Assembly: GCA_003156615.1 (NCBI GenBank)
Contig: PMHI01000323.1
Location: 9,914 to 16,332 of the forward strand
Length of the DNA stretch: 6,419 bases
Direction: 5' to 3'
Source of the DNA: Acidobacteriaceae bacterium
GTDB lineage: Bacteria > Acidobacteriota > Terriglobia > Terriglobales > SbA1
The notes under the pieces are model-generated. The model saw nothing but the letters and a program-made list of their open reading frames with translations. It was not told where the DNA came from and did not search any database. Within the stretch, counting starts at the first letter, position 1, and each line of letters opens with the position of its first letter. Made by a program: the position numbers and the translations under genes. Of this stretch, positions 1 through 6,419 are shown piece by piece.

Positions 1-1
1 C

Positions 2-712
2 CGCGCGCAGCAGGACCGGGAGGTGAGCCGCAAGACCATCCTGCTCGCCGAAATGTTGGGTATCCCGGTGGTAGTCGACTTCTCCGGATGCCCCGGCGAT
101 TCGGCGCACGCCACTGCTCCCAACTGGGTCACCTGCCCCTGGCCTCCCGACTACCGCAAGGTCCTTGACTGGCAATGGAACGAGGTCGTCGCGCCCTATT
201 GGACCGAGCACGCGAAGTTCGCCACTGACCATGGCGTGAAGATCGCCGTCGAAATGCATCCCGGGTTCGTAGTCTATAGCCCGGAGACGATGCTCCGGCT
301 GCGCTCCATCGCAGGACCCAGCGTGGGTTGCAACTTCGATCCGAGCCATCTCTTCTGGCAGAGTATCGATCCCATTGCCGCCGTCCGCGTACTCGAGGGC
401 GCAATTTTCCACGCCCACGCCAAAGACACCCAGCTTTACCCGACCAACCTTCCGCGCACCGGCGTGCTCGATACCAAACCCTACAACGACGAGCGCGAAC
501 GCGGCTGGATCTTCCGCACCTGCGGCTACGGTCACGGAGCCGAATGGTGGACTGAGTTCATCTCCACTTTGCGCATGTTTGGTTACGATTCTGTGCTCTC
601 CATCGAGCATGAAGACAGTTTGCTCTCGCCGGAAGAGGGCCTGATGAAGGCCGCGAACTTCCTCAACTCCATCGTGATTCGCGAGCAGCCTGGCGCTGCC
701 TGGTGGGTCTAG
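2..712 (+). CDS. Sugar phosphate isomerase/epimerase (xylose isomerase-like TIM barrel), 5' partial
   Basis: The reading frame is open from base 2 and in frame with a GTG at 23. Residues before that GTG (RAQQDRE) fit the helix preceding KTILLAEMLG, so the true start lies upstream and GTG 23 is probably internal. Counting from GTG 23, likely divalent-metal ligands are E77 (IAVEMHPG), D106 and H109 (NFDPSHLFW), H132 (FHAHAKD) and E195 (SIEHEDS). The blocks SGCPGD (21-26), NWVTCPWPPD (34-43) and RTCGYGH (165-171) are characteristic of the subfamily found beside Gfo/Idh dehydrogenases and MFS transporters. The C-terminus (PGAAWWV) looks intact, followed by TAG. Family members isomerise or epimerise sugars, keto-inositols or related polyols in the cytoplasm; the actual substrate cannot be read from the sequence. 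Family call is firm, substrate unknown. Confidence 0.93.
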   Translation, partial: RAQQDREVSRKTILLAEMLGIPVVVDFSGCPGDSAHATAPNWVTCPWPPDYRKVLDWQWNEVVAPYWTEHAKFATDHGVKIAVEMHPGFVVYSPETMLRLRSIAGPSVGCNFDPSHLFWQSIDPIAAVRVLEGAIFHAHAKDTQLYPTNLPRTGVLDTKPYNDERERGWIFRTCGYGHGAEWWTEFISTLRMFGYDSVLSIEHEDSLLSPEEGLMKAANFLNSIVIREQPGAAWWV

Positions 713-746
713 CCGGAGAGTCGAACATGCGTGGGTGGGAAATACG

Positions 747-839
747 ATGAAACCAATAAGAACGGCAACCTTCGGCACCGGCATCAGGGCTGGATCGATG
801 TTCCCACGCGTGCGGCCGGCAGCTGAAACCGGCAAGTGA
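747..839 (+). CDS. Possible 30-residue small ORF or gene-start remnant before the transporter
   Basis: An ATG at 747 opens 30 codons ending in TGA at 837-839. A weak purine-rich stretch (GGTGGGA, 734-740) lies upstream. The peptide starts MKPIRTATFGTG, which resembles the first strand and GxG turn of a Gfo/Idh/MocA dehydrogenase, and then loses any such resemblance. It is in the same frame as the transporter, and its stop abuts that gene's Shine-Dalgarno. It could be a translated leader coupled to the transporter, a remnant of a deleted dehydrogenase, or chance. Low confidence. Confidence 0.2.
   Translation: MKPIRTATFGTGIRAGSMFPRVRPAAETGK
815..833 (+). promoter_or_regulatory. Small GC hairpin just before the transporter ribosome binding site
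   Basis: GCCGG (815-819) pairs with CCGGC (829-833) around a 9-base loop, ending 4 bases before the GAAAGGAG site. It has no U-tract, so it is not a terminator. It could weakly affect ribosome access to the transporter start, but five base pairs can easily occur by chance in GC-rich DNA. Confidence 0.15.
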
Positions 840-845
840 AAGGAG
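838..845 (+). promoter_or_regulatory. Ribosome binding site of the MFS transporter
   Basis: GAAAGGAG is a strong Shine-Dalgarno sequence. It lies only 3 bases from GTG 849 but 6 bases from the adjacent in-frame TTG 852. The usual 5-9 base spacing therefore favours TTG 852 as the true start, one codon later than the longest reading. An in-frame TGA at 837-839 excludes anything further upstream. Confidence 0.7.
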
Positions 846-848
846 TGC

Positions 849-1982
849 GTGTTGATATTCGCCGCCATTCTCGCCTTTTTCATTTATGGGATGATCGCAG
901 CCATGTTGGGTACCATCCTGCCTGACCTGTCCGATCGCTTTCACCTGTCACCCAGCCAGAACGGTACCATCGCCTTCGCGCAAGCACTGGGGCTCATCCT
1001 TGCCTCGCTTGGAGTTGGGCCGCTGCTGGACAACGAAGGCAATAAAGTCGGTCTCATCCTCGGCCTTGCCTTAATCTCGATCGCGCTCTTCGCCTTGCCG
1101 CGCGCGCAGGGCTTCCGTAGCATTTTGTTTCTGCTGTTTCTGCTTGGGGCCGGCGGCGGCACCATCGTGACCGCAGCCAACGCTCTAGTCAGCGATATAA
1201 GTCAGACGCATCGCGCCGCTGCGCTGAACATGACCAACCTTTTCTTCGGAGTTGGCGCTTTCGCCACACCGTTCGTCTCCGCCAATCTCTTTCGGCGTAA
1301 TTGGGTCCGCCTTTGCTACACCATCGCGTCTCTGACCGTAGTGACGTTGCTGATTCATGCCGTCACAAAAATGCCCGGACCAACCGGCGCCGGGCGCTTC
1401 GTGCTCGCGGACGCGGGTCCCGTGCTCGAGCGCCCGCTGCTTTTTCTGATCGGACTCTTCGTCTTTCTTTACATCACTTGCGAGGTGGGCGTGTGGAATT
1501 GGTTGCCCCGCCACCTCATCGCGCAGGGCATTTCCGAATCCGGTGCCCTCAATATTCTTTCGCTGGGATTCGCGCTCGGCCTGCTGATCGGCCGCGCCGC
1601 CGTCTTGCCGATTCTCATCCACATACCCGCCGTTACCGTTACGCTCGTCGGATCGATCGCGATGGCGGTTACGACGTTTCTTATGCTCCGGACCAACCGG
1701 CCTGTGGTGGCCGCCGCGCTCGTATTTCTTGCCGGTCTCTCCATGGCGCCGGTTTTTCCCACCACGCTGGCAATTGTGGGCGGTGCCTTCCCGCGCATGA
1801 CTGGCACCGCCATCGGCTTCGTGATTACGTGCGGATGGATCGGCCTCGCCGTGAGCTCTCGCATTATCGGCCTTATCGCCGGCAGTGAAATGACGCGGCT
1901 GAAAAGGGCGCTGCTGGTGATCCCCGCTTCCGCTGTACTGATGGTGGGCCTGGATGTGGCAATCAGAAATATGCTTCCTTAG
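849..1982 (+). CDS. MFS transporter, probable sugar or sugar-derivative permease
   Basis: A 377-residue, strongly hydrophobic protein with about 12 predicted membrane helices. Approximate positions are 2-22, 40-58, 67-85, 91-112, 125-147, 153-171, 194-215, 233-257, 260-280, 285-305, 318-340 and 352-372, with a longer loop at 172-193 separating the two six-helix halves. The loop after helix 2 reads GPLLDNEGNK, a relaxed form of MFS motif A that keeps the Asp but lacks its usual Arg. Helix 7 has an acidic-tryptophan signature (CEVGVWNWLP, 211-220) similar to the E..g.W motif of FucP-like sugar permeases. The protein is shorter than many MFS members (about 400-450) because helix 1 starts at the N-terminus. 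It follows the isomerase by 136 bases on the same strand, with no terminator between, suggesting co-transcription. The substrate is inferred from context only. Confidence 0.9.
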   Translation: MLIFAAILAFFIYGMIAAMLGTILPDLSDRFHLSPSQNGTIAFAQALGLILASLGVGPLLDNEGNKVGLILGLALISIALFALPRAQGFRSILFLLFLLGAGGGTIVTAANALVSDISQTHRAAALNMTNLFFGVGAFATPFVSANLFRRNWVRLCYTIASLTVVTLLIHAVTKMPGPTGAGRFVLADAGPVLERPLLFLIGLFVFLYITCEVGVWNWLPRHLIAQGISESGALNILSLGFALGLLIGRAAVLPILIHIPAVTVTLVGSIAMAVTTFLMLRTNRPVVAAALVFLAGLSMAPVFPTTLAIVGGAFPRMTGTAIGFVITCGWIGLAVSSRIIGLIAGSEMTRLKRALLVIPASAVLMVGLDVAIRNMLP

Positions 1983-2103
1983 ACAGCGAGATCAGCAACG
2001 AAACCCAAGAAGAACATTTTGGGGAGAGAAACGGGTCCGGGCGCCTTCCTTCGCAAATAGCGTGGTAACTCCATTCGCACGTAAAGTGTGTTTAGTTTGC
2101 AGC

Positions 2104-2140
2104 AAAAGACCCGCCTTTATGACGCGGCGGGTTGCTTTTC
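2104..2140. terminator. Rho-independent terminator, possibly bidirectional
   Basis: The perfect 7-bp stem ACCCGCC (2109-2115) / GGCGGGT (2126-2132) surrounds a 10-base loop. AAAAG (2104-2108) and CTTTT (2135-2139) can extend it past a 2-base bulge. On the + strand the hairpin is followed by TGCTTTTC and would end the transporter transcript about 120 bases after its stop. On the - strand it is followed directly by TCTTTTGC, a slightly better U-tract, and would end whatever once read leftwards through 2152-2295. Confidence 0.75.
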
Positions 2141-2151
2141 TACTTGCCAAT

Positions 2152-2295
2152 TCACGCACGGACTGCGGTGGTGGCGCTGGGTGGTGGAGCCGGACCTTTG
2201 CTGGGCTGAACCAGTTCCGGCGGCTGCACGCGCGCTAGGAAAAGCGGACGGACATTCACGAGGCGTTCTTGGTCGTTGGGGTGCGCTCTGATCTG
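2152..2295 (-). pseudogene. Possible C-terminal remnant of a lost minus-strand gene
   Basis: On the minus strand a 47-codon open frame runs from just after a TAG (2296-2298) to a TGA (2152-2154). It has no start codon with a ribosome binding site. Its translation is protein-like: a mixed charged/hydrophobic segment (AHPNDQERLVNVRPLFLARV) followed by a Pro/Ala-rich tail (KGPAPPPSATTAVRA), which is a common kind of C-terminus. The stop is 11 bases ahead of the terminator hairpin in the same reading direction, as expected for a gene's 3' end. About 64 percent of codons end in G or C by my count. The upstream part is missing where the kinase promoter now lies. I do not recognise the family, and chance is a real alternative. 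Confidence 0.3.
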
Positions 2296-2350
2296 CTAGC
2301 GCTGCCTGCGAGGCGATGGGGTGGCGGGGTTCCGCTTTGCCCGCAATGCA

Positions 2351-2380
2351 TTGACTAGCCTCAGTTTCGCCCTCTACTAT
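2351..2380 (+). promoter_or_regulatory. Candidate sigma-70 promoter of the kinase gene
   Basis: TTGACT (2351-2356, five of six consensus bases) and TACTAT (2375-2380, four of six) are separated by 18 bases. Transcription would begin near 2387-2388, leaving a leader of only about 16 bases before the TTG start at 2404. With the terminator upstream at 2104-2140, this suggests the kinase is its own transcription unit. Confidence 0.5.
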
Positions 2381-2390
2381 GGCGCTCACG

Positions 2391-2397
2391 GGGCGAG
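2391..2397 (+). promoter_or_regulatory. Weak ribosome binding site of the kinase
   Basis: GGGCGAG lies 6 bases before TTG 2404. It is an imperfect match to GGGAG-type sites, but no ATG or GTG is in frame between an upstream stop (TAG, 2356-2358) and the TTG. The hallmark N-terminus [16 protein letters not shown] begins at that TTG, so this start is well supported. Confidence 0.45.
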
Positions 2398-2403
2398 TTT
2401 TCA

Positions 2404-5241
2404 TTGATTGGCCAAACCATCTCGCACTACCGCATCGTCGAGAAACTCGGGGGCGGAGGCATGGGCGTGGTCTACAAAGCCGAGGATGTCCGCCTCGGCC
2501 GGTTTGTGGCCCTCAAGTTTCTTCCCGATAGCATTGCTCATGATCCCTCGGCGCTGGAGCGCTTTCGCCGCGAAGCTCGGGCCGCGTCGGCCCTGAATCA
2601 TCCCAACATCTGTACGATTTACGATATCGGCGAACAAGATGGCCGCGCTTTTATGGTCATGGAGTTCCTCGACGGCGAAACGCTGAGCCACCTGATCGCG
2701 GTTCGGCCCGTCCCATCGGAGCAGTTTCTTCCCATCGCCATCGAGATGGCCGACGCGCTGGAGGCGGCGCACAGTGCAGGCATCGTGCATCGCGACATCA
2801 AACCGGCAAATATCTTCGTCACGCGGCGTGGTCACGCCAAGATACTCGACTTCGGTCTGGCGAAAGTAAGCGGCAAGGCCGCAGAATCCAGCAGCGACGC
2901 CGAAACCATCGCAGATTCGGATGCCCTAAAGTTGACCAGCGCGGGAGCGATGCTGGGCACGGTAGCCTATATGTCTCCCGAGCAGGTGCGAGCCAAGGAC
3001 TTGGACGCCCGCACCGACCTTTTCTCCTTCGGAGCCGTGCTGTACGAAATGGTGACGGCAAAGCTGCCGTTCGAGGGCGCGAGTTCCGGCGAGATTTGCG
3101 GCGCAATACTGCACAGCACGCCCCCGTCGCCATCGCAGATCAATCCGCAAGTTCCTCCGGAAATCGAAGCTCTGATCGAAAAGGCGCTGGAGAAAGACCG
3201 CGACCTGCGCTACCAGAGCGCCGCCGACATGCGCGGCGACTTGCAACGGCTGAAGCGTGACAGCGACAGCGGGCGCGCGGCCACAGGCTCGAGCCGGATC
3301 ACCACACGCGAAACCAGCCCGGCTGGAAAGAAGTTGGCACGTCGGATCGCGATTTTTCTTCCTCTGATTGCCGCTCTCATCGCGGGCGGCATCTTCTACC
3401 GCTCGCGCAAAACCAAGCCTTTGACCGAGCAAGACAGCATCGTGCTGGCCGAGTTCGATAACAAGACGGGCGACCCCGTCTTCGACGACGCACTCAGGCA
3501 AGCTCTGGGCATGGAACTTGAGCAATCGCCTTTCCTGAACGTGCTCTCCGATCGCAAAGTCGCGGAGGCCCTCGCCCTGATGGGCCGGCCGGCAAACCAA
3601 CGGATCACGATGGACGTGGGCCGCGAGCTTTGTGTGCGCACTGGAAGCAAAGCGGTGCTGGGCGGCGCTGTCTCCGGGCTGGGTAGCCACTACGTGATTT
3701 ACCTTGATGCCGTCGCCTGCGGCACCGGCGACACGCTAGCCCGCGAGCAAGTCGAGGCCAATAATAAGGAAGATATCCTCACCGCCTTGAGCCGAACGTC
3801 TTCCAGCTTACGTGCCAAGTTGGGTGAATCGCTTCCTTCGGTCGCCAAGTTCGACGTTCCCATCGCAGTCACAACTTCCTCACTCGAAGCGCTGAAGACG
3901 TACAGTGTGGCCATGAAAGAACGGCACGAAAAGGGAGACGCGGCGTACGTTCCATTCCTCAAGCAAGCCATTGAGTTCGATCCGAATTTCCCCATGGCCT
4001 ATGCCGTATTGTCGATCGCTTATGACAATCTTGGACAACCTTCGCTTGCCCTTGAAGCCGCGACCAAAGCCTACCAATTGCGCGACCGCGCGAGCGCCCG
4101 CGAAAAGCTGCGTATCTCTGCCGCTTATTTCAGCGCCACGGGAGAACTGGATAAAGAGGCGCAGAGCTATGAATTGTGGACGGCGGTCTACCCTCACGAC
4201 GCCGCTTCCCGCGGCAACCTGGCCGCGAACTACGTGACCATGGGGCAATTCAGTAAAGCTCTCGCGGAATATCAGGAGGTATTGCGGCTCGAACCTGACA
4301 ACATCGTCAATTATGTCAATCTGAGCGGCACCTACATCAACCTGAACCGGCTGGAGGAAGCGCAAACCATCTTCGATGCGGCATCAGCCCGGAAACTGGA
4401 CGGTGGTCCTTTGCGCGTGAACATGTACTCTCTTGCCTTCCTGCACGGTGACGACGCCAAGATGCAGGAACAGTTGGCCTGGGCCGTAGGCAAGCCCGGC
4501 GACGAAGACGCGTTACTCTCAATGCAATCGGATACCGAGGCCTACTATGGACGGATGAACAAAGCGCGCGGGTTCTCGCAGCGCGCCGTTGCTTCGGCGC
4601 TCGGCGCTGACTCCAAAGAAACGGCGGCTTCCTGGCAAATGAATGCAGCGCTCCGCGAGGCGGAGGTGGGCAACGCTGCTGCCGCAAGGCAAGGAGTCTC
4701 CGCTGCCTTGGCGTTGTCTGAGGGTAGGGACGTGAAAATCATTGCCGCTCTCACGCTCGCCCGAGTTGGTGACGCTCCCAAAGCGAAAGCCCTGGCTGCG
4801 GAACTGGAAAGCAGCTATCCGACCAACACGATGCTGAAACTCTATTGGCTGCCGACGGTCAAGGCCATCGTTGCACTCAATCAGGACGAGCCCGTGCCGG
4901 CAATGGCAGCCCTCGAGGCCGCCACGCCTTACGAACTGGGTACGCCCGGATTCGTCAACTATCTATACCCGGCTTATGTGCGCGGCCAAGCCTACCTGCG
5001 GGCGCGCAACGGAGGGGCCGCAGCAGCCGAGTTTCAGAAACTACTAGGTCACCGCGGCATCGTCCTGAACTTCGTCACCGAAGCGCTGGCGCATCTTCAG
5101 CTCGGCCGCGCCTACATGTTGCAGGAAGACGCGGCCAAAGCGAAAACCGAATACCAGGATTTCTTCACCCTGTGGAAAGACGCTGACCCTGAGATCCCCA
5201 TCCTAAAGCAAGCCAAGGCCGAGTACGCAAAGTTACAGTGA
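2404..5241 (+). CDS. Membrane-anchored Ser/Thr protein kinase with C-terminal TPR sensor region
   Basis: A 945-residue protein starting at TTG. Residues 9-284 form a complete Hanks-type kinase: glycine loop GGGGMG (16-21), catalytic K38 (VALK), helix-C E57, HRD 129-131 with K133 and N136, DFG 149-151, P+1 loop GTVAYMSPE (185-193), and D205/G210 of the DxxSxG motif. All catalytic residues are present, so it should be active. The activation segment (152-184) is long and rich in Ser/Thr. A single membrane helix (about 313-332) follows a basic stretch, placing the kinase in the cytoplasm and the rest outside. Residues 340-485 resemble the alpha/beta TolB/FlgO-like segment often seen in such kinases. 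From about 495 to the end there are degenerate TPR helical pairs, clearest at 603-632, 636-665, 854-883 and 896-925. It probably senses an extracytoplasmic protein or ligand; targets are unknown. Confidence 0.95.
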   Translation: MIGQTISHYRIVEKLGGGGMGVVYKAEDVRLGRFVALKFLPDSIAHDPSALERFRREARAASALNHPNICTIYDIGEQDGRAFMVMEFLDGETLSHLIAVRPVPSEQFLPIAIEMADALEAAHSAGIVHRDIKPANIFVTRRGHAKILDFGLAKVSGKAAESSSDAETIADSDALKLTSAGAMLGTVAYMSPEQVRAKDLDARTDLFSFGAVLYEMVTAKLPFEGASSGEICGAILHSTPPSPSQINPQVPPEIEALIEKALEKDRDLRYQSAADMRGDLQRLKRDSDSGRAATGSSRITTRETSPAGKKLARRIAIFLPLIAALIAGGIFYRSRKTKPLTEQDSIVLAEFDNKTGDPVFDDALRQALGMELEQSPFLNVLSDRKVAEALALMGRPANQRITMDVGRELCVRTGSKAVLGGAVSGLGSHYVIYLDAVACGTGDTLAREQVEANNKEDILTALSRTSSSLRAKLGESLPSVAKFDVPIAVTTSSLEALKTYSVAMKERHEKGDAAYVPFLKQAIEFDPNFPMAYAVLSIAYDNLGQPSLALEAATKAYQLRDRASAREKLRISAAYFSATGELDKEAQSYELWTAVYPHDAASRGNLAANYVTMGQFSKALAEYQEVLRLEPDNIVNYVNLSGTYINLNRLEEAQTIFDAASARKLDGGPLRVNMYSLAFLHGDDAKMQEQLAWAVGKPGDEDALLSMQSDTEAYYGRMNKARGFSQRAVASALGADSKETAASWQMNAALREAEVGNAAAARQGVSAALALSEGRDVKIIAALTLARVGDAPKAKALAAELESSYPTNTMLKLYWLPTVKAIVALNQDEPVPAMAALEAATPYELGTPGFVNYLYPAYVRGQAYLRARNGGAAAAEFQKLLGHRGIVLNFVTEALAHLQLGRAYMLQEDAAKAKTEYQDFFTLWKDADPEIPILKQAKAEYAKLQ

Positions 5242-5305
5242 AGTCGTCTTCTTTCCTTGATTTAACGTTGCAGCACCGGTTTTGTCAGAGGCTCTTAAGC
5301 GTTCC

Positions 5306-5320
5306 AGCTAGAGCTTAGCT
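5306..5320 (+). repeat. Short inverted repeat before the oxidoreductase ribosome binding site
   Basis: AGCTA (5306-5310) and TAGCT (5316-5320) flank a 5-base spacer and end immediately before GAGGAGG. It could be an operator half-site pair or a weak mRNA hairpin at the translation start. No matching copy is seen elsewhere in the window, and a 5-bp repeat can occur by chance. The rest of the 92-base gap after the kinase shows neither a convincing promoter nor a terminator, so read-through from the kinase is possible. Confidence 0.2.
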
Positions 5321-5322
5321 GA

Positions 5323-5328
5323 GGAGGG
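5323..5328 (+). promoter_or_regulatory. Ribosome binding site of the exported oxidoreductase
   Basis: GGAGGG is a near-perfect Shine-Dalgarno; its GGAGG core lies 6 bases before ATG 5334. The internal ATG at 5415, which would give a cytoplasmic form lacking the signal peptide, has no such site. This decides in favour of the longer, signal-bearing product. Confidence 0.8.
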
Positions 5329-5333
5329 ACGTC

Positions 5334-6419
5334 ATGAAACTGATTCTTGTGCTGATGCTTACTCTTGCGGTTGTTGACGCTCACGGCGCTGCCAACTCCA
5401 CGCCTCGCTCGCCCATGAAAGTCGGTATAGTCGGCATGGTGCATGGTCATGTCGAGGGCTTTCTGAAGGGTGGCGGGCTCACGCCAGCCGGCGGACTTCT
5501 GAATCGCTCCGACGTTCAGCTGGTTGGAATTGTTGAACCTGACCAGAAACTCTTCGAGTCCTATGCACAGCGCTATCATCTCGCCGGAAGCTTGCACTTC
5601 CGCAGCATTCAGGAAATGGTTTCGCAAGCGCGTCCGCAGGCAGTGCTGGTCTTCACCGCTCCCAGCCAACACCGGCGAGTGATCGAGGAATGCGCCGCAT
5701 TGGGCGTCCACGTGATGGTGGAGAAGCCCCTGACCATCAGCTACAAAGATGCAATCGCCATTCAGGACGCCGCGCAGCGCGGCAACATTCATGTGCTCGT
5801 CAACCTGGAAACGTCCTGGTATGCAAGCAATACGGCTGCGTTCCAGTTGCTGAGGCAGGGTGCTTTGGGACCGATCGTGAAAACTGTGTTTCGTGACGGC
5901 CATCCGGGCCCCAAGCTCATCGGAGTCCAACCGGAGTTCCTCAGCTTCCTGACCGACCCGCGGCAGAACGGTGCGGGAGCTCTCTTCGACTTTGGCTGCT
6001 ATGGCGCGAATCTCATGACCTGGCTTATGGACGGCGAGGCCCCGCTATCCGTGACCGCAGTCACCACGCAATTGCAGCCGAGCCTGTATCCCGAAGTTGA
6101 CGATGAGGCGGAGATCGTTCTGACCTACAAAAACGCTGTCACCATCGTTCAGGCTTCCTGGAATTGGCCGTTCAACCTTAAGCAGATGGATGTCTATGGG
6201 CGCACCGGCTATGCCAAGTCAATCGACTCCGAGCGGATCGAGGTCCGAAAAGAAAATGAGCCCGAAGGCCGGATCATGAAGGGAGAAATGCTCACCGCAC
6301 CCTACGACGATCCCCTGCACTACATGACCGCCCTCCTGAACGGAGATATCCGGGAAGGAAACAGCCTCTCTTCACTAAGTAATAATATGACCGTCTCGGA
6401 AATCCTGGACGCAGCCCGC
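5334..6419 (+). CDS. Gfo/Idh/MocA-family oxidoreductase with N-terminal signal peptide, 3' partial
   Basis: 362 codons are visible, with no stop before the window edge. Residues 1-20 form a Sec-type signal: K2, a hydrophobic core LILVLMLTLAVV, and a plausible cleavage after HGAA. No twin arginine is present. The Rossmann dinucleotide-binding fold begins at residue 29 with KVGIVGMVHGHVEGF, a variant of the usual GxGxxG, and has an acidic strand-2 end (VEPD, 67-70). The family's EKP motif is at 130-132. The C-terminal substrate domain carries the DFGCYG block (219-224), with Tyr where many relatives have catalytic His, as in glucose-fructose oxidoreductase types. The end (NNMTVSEILDAAR) matches the terminal helix of the family, so probably only 10-20 residues are missing. 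It likely oxidises or reduces a sugar or polyol with NAD(P); the substrate is unknown. Confidence 0.92.
   Translation, partial: MKLILVLMLTLAVVDAHGAANSTPRSPMKVGIVGMVHGHVEGFLKGGGLTPAGGLLNRSDVQLVGIVEPDQKLFESYAQRYHLAGSLHFRSIQEMVSQARPQAVLVFTAPSQHRRVIEECAALGVHVMVEKPLTISYKDAIAIQDAAQRGNIHVLVNLETSWYASNTAAFQLLRQGALGPIVKTVFRDGHPGPKLIGVQPEFLSFLTDPRQNGAGALFDFGCYGANLMTWLMDGEAPLSVTAVTTQLQPSLYPEVDDEAEIVLTYKNAVTIVQASWNWPFNLKQMDVYGRTGYAKSIDSERIEVRKENEPEGRIMKGEMLTAPYDDPLHYMTALLNGDIREGNSLSSLSNNMTVSEILDAAR

Larger units (their letters stand above)
1983..2403. other. 421-base intergenic region between transporter and kinase
   Basis: No convincing intact gene lies here. The region holds a hairpin terminator (2104-2140), a possible minus-strand gene remnant (2152-2295) and the candidate kinase promoter (2351-2380). 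Bases 1983-2103 show nothing recognisable: no tRNA T-loop or CCA end and no obvious repeat. The longer open frames across this gap are low-complexity, Arg/Ser/Pro-rich readings of GC-rich DNA without usable starts or ribosome binding sites. Confidence 0.7.

Noticed and set aside
729..809. Inverted repeat GCGTGGG (729-735) / CCCACGC (803-809)
   Set aside because: The arms are only 7 bases and separated by 67 bases, with no T-run; most likely chance in GC-rich sequence.
1185..1622. 145-codon minus-strand open frame opposite the transporter
   Set aside because: Highly charged and low in hydrophobic residues, it is the expected antisense image of membrane helices.
1983..2103. Possible tRNA or small RNA before the terminator
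   Set aside because: No T-loop, anticodon stem or CCA end could be found, and no clear promoter precedes it.
1954..2238. 94-codon + strand open frame overlapping the transporter end
   Set aside because: It starts inside the transporter, runs through the terminator hairpin, and has no ribosome binding site or recognisable motif.
2117..2404. 95-codon minus-strand open frame across the intergenic gap
   Set aside because: It covers the kinase promoter, reads through the terminator stem and has low-complexity composition. A different minus-strand frame (2152-2295) looks more protein-like.
2926..3690. 254-codon minus-strand open frame opposite the kinase
   Set aside because: It lies wholly within the kinase gene, is rich in His/Arg/Gln/Ala as expected for an antisense reading of GC-rich DNA, and has no recognisable domain.
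5295..5930. 211-codon minus-strand open frame opposite the oxidoreductase
   Set aside because: The + strand frame contains the signal peptide, Rossmann motif and EKP motif of a known family; the opposite frame shows no motif and is a shadow.

Overview
The window looks like a piece of an Acidobacteriota chromosome, probably a soil member of the Terriglobia/Solibacter type. The main reason is the 945-codon Ser/Thr kinase. Its N-terminus ([20 protein letters not shown]) and its layout of kinase, one membrane segment and a long TPR sensor tail are typical of the large kinase families of that phylum. The DNA is moderately GC-rich and the start codons are mixed (TTG/GTG/ATG). The assignment rests on recalled family resemblance, not on a search.

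Layout, all convincing genes on the + strand: (1) 2-712, the 3' part of a sugar phosphate isomerase/epimerase (xylose-isomerase-like TIM barrel); (2) 849-1982, a 12-helix MFS transporter, probably for a sugar or sugar derivative; (3) 1983-2403, a 421-base gap with a strong hairpin terminator (2104-2140), a possible decayed minus-strand gene tail (2152-2295) and a candidate sigma-70 promoter (2351-2380); (4) 2404-5241, a membrane-anchored Ser/Thr kinase with a C-terminal TPR domain; (5) 5334-6419, a Gfo/Idh/MocA-family oxidoreductase with an N-terminal signal peptide, cut by the window end just before its stop.

The isomerase, transporter and Gfo/Idh dehydrogenase are the usual parts of a small catabolic module for sugars, inositols or sugar acids. 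The transporter would bring the substrate in, while the isomerase and dehydrogenase would act on the ring or keto form. The exported dehydrogenase would work outside the cytoplasm. The kinase sits between these genes with its own promoter and may be an independent insertion rather than their regulator; nothing in the sequence proves a link.

The window holds no RNA gene, CRISPR array, insertion sequence or clear defence system. The best candidates for novelty are modest: a gene remnant facing its own terminator, a Rossmann-fold enzyme carrying a Sec-type signal, and a kinase sensor domain with a possible cysteine pair.
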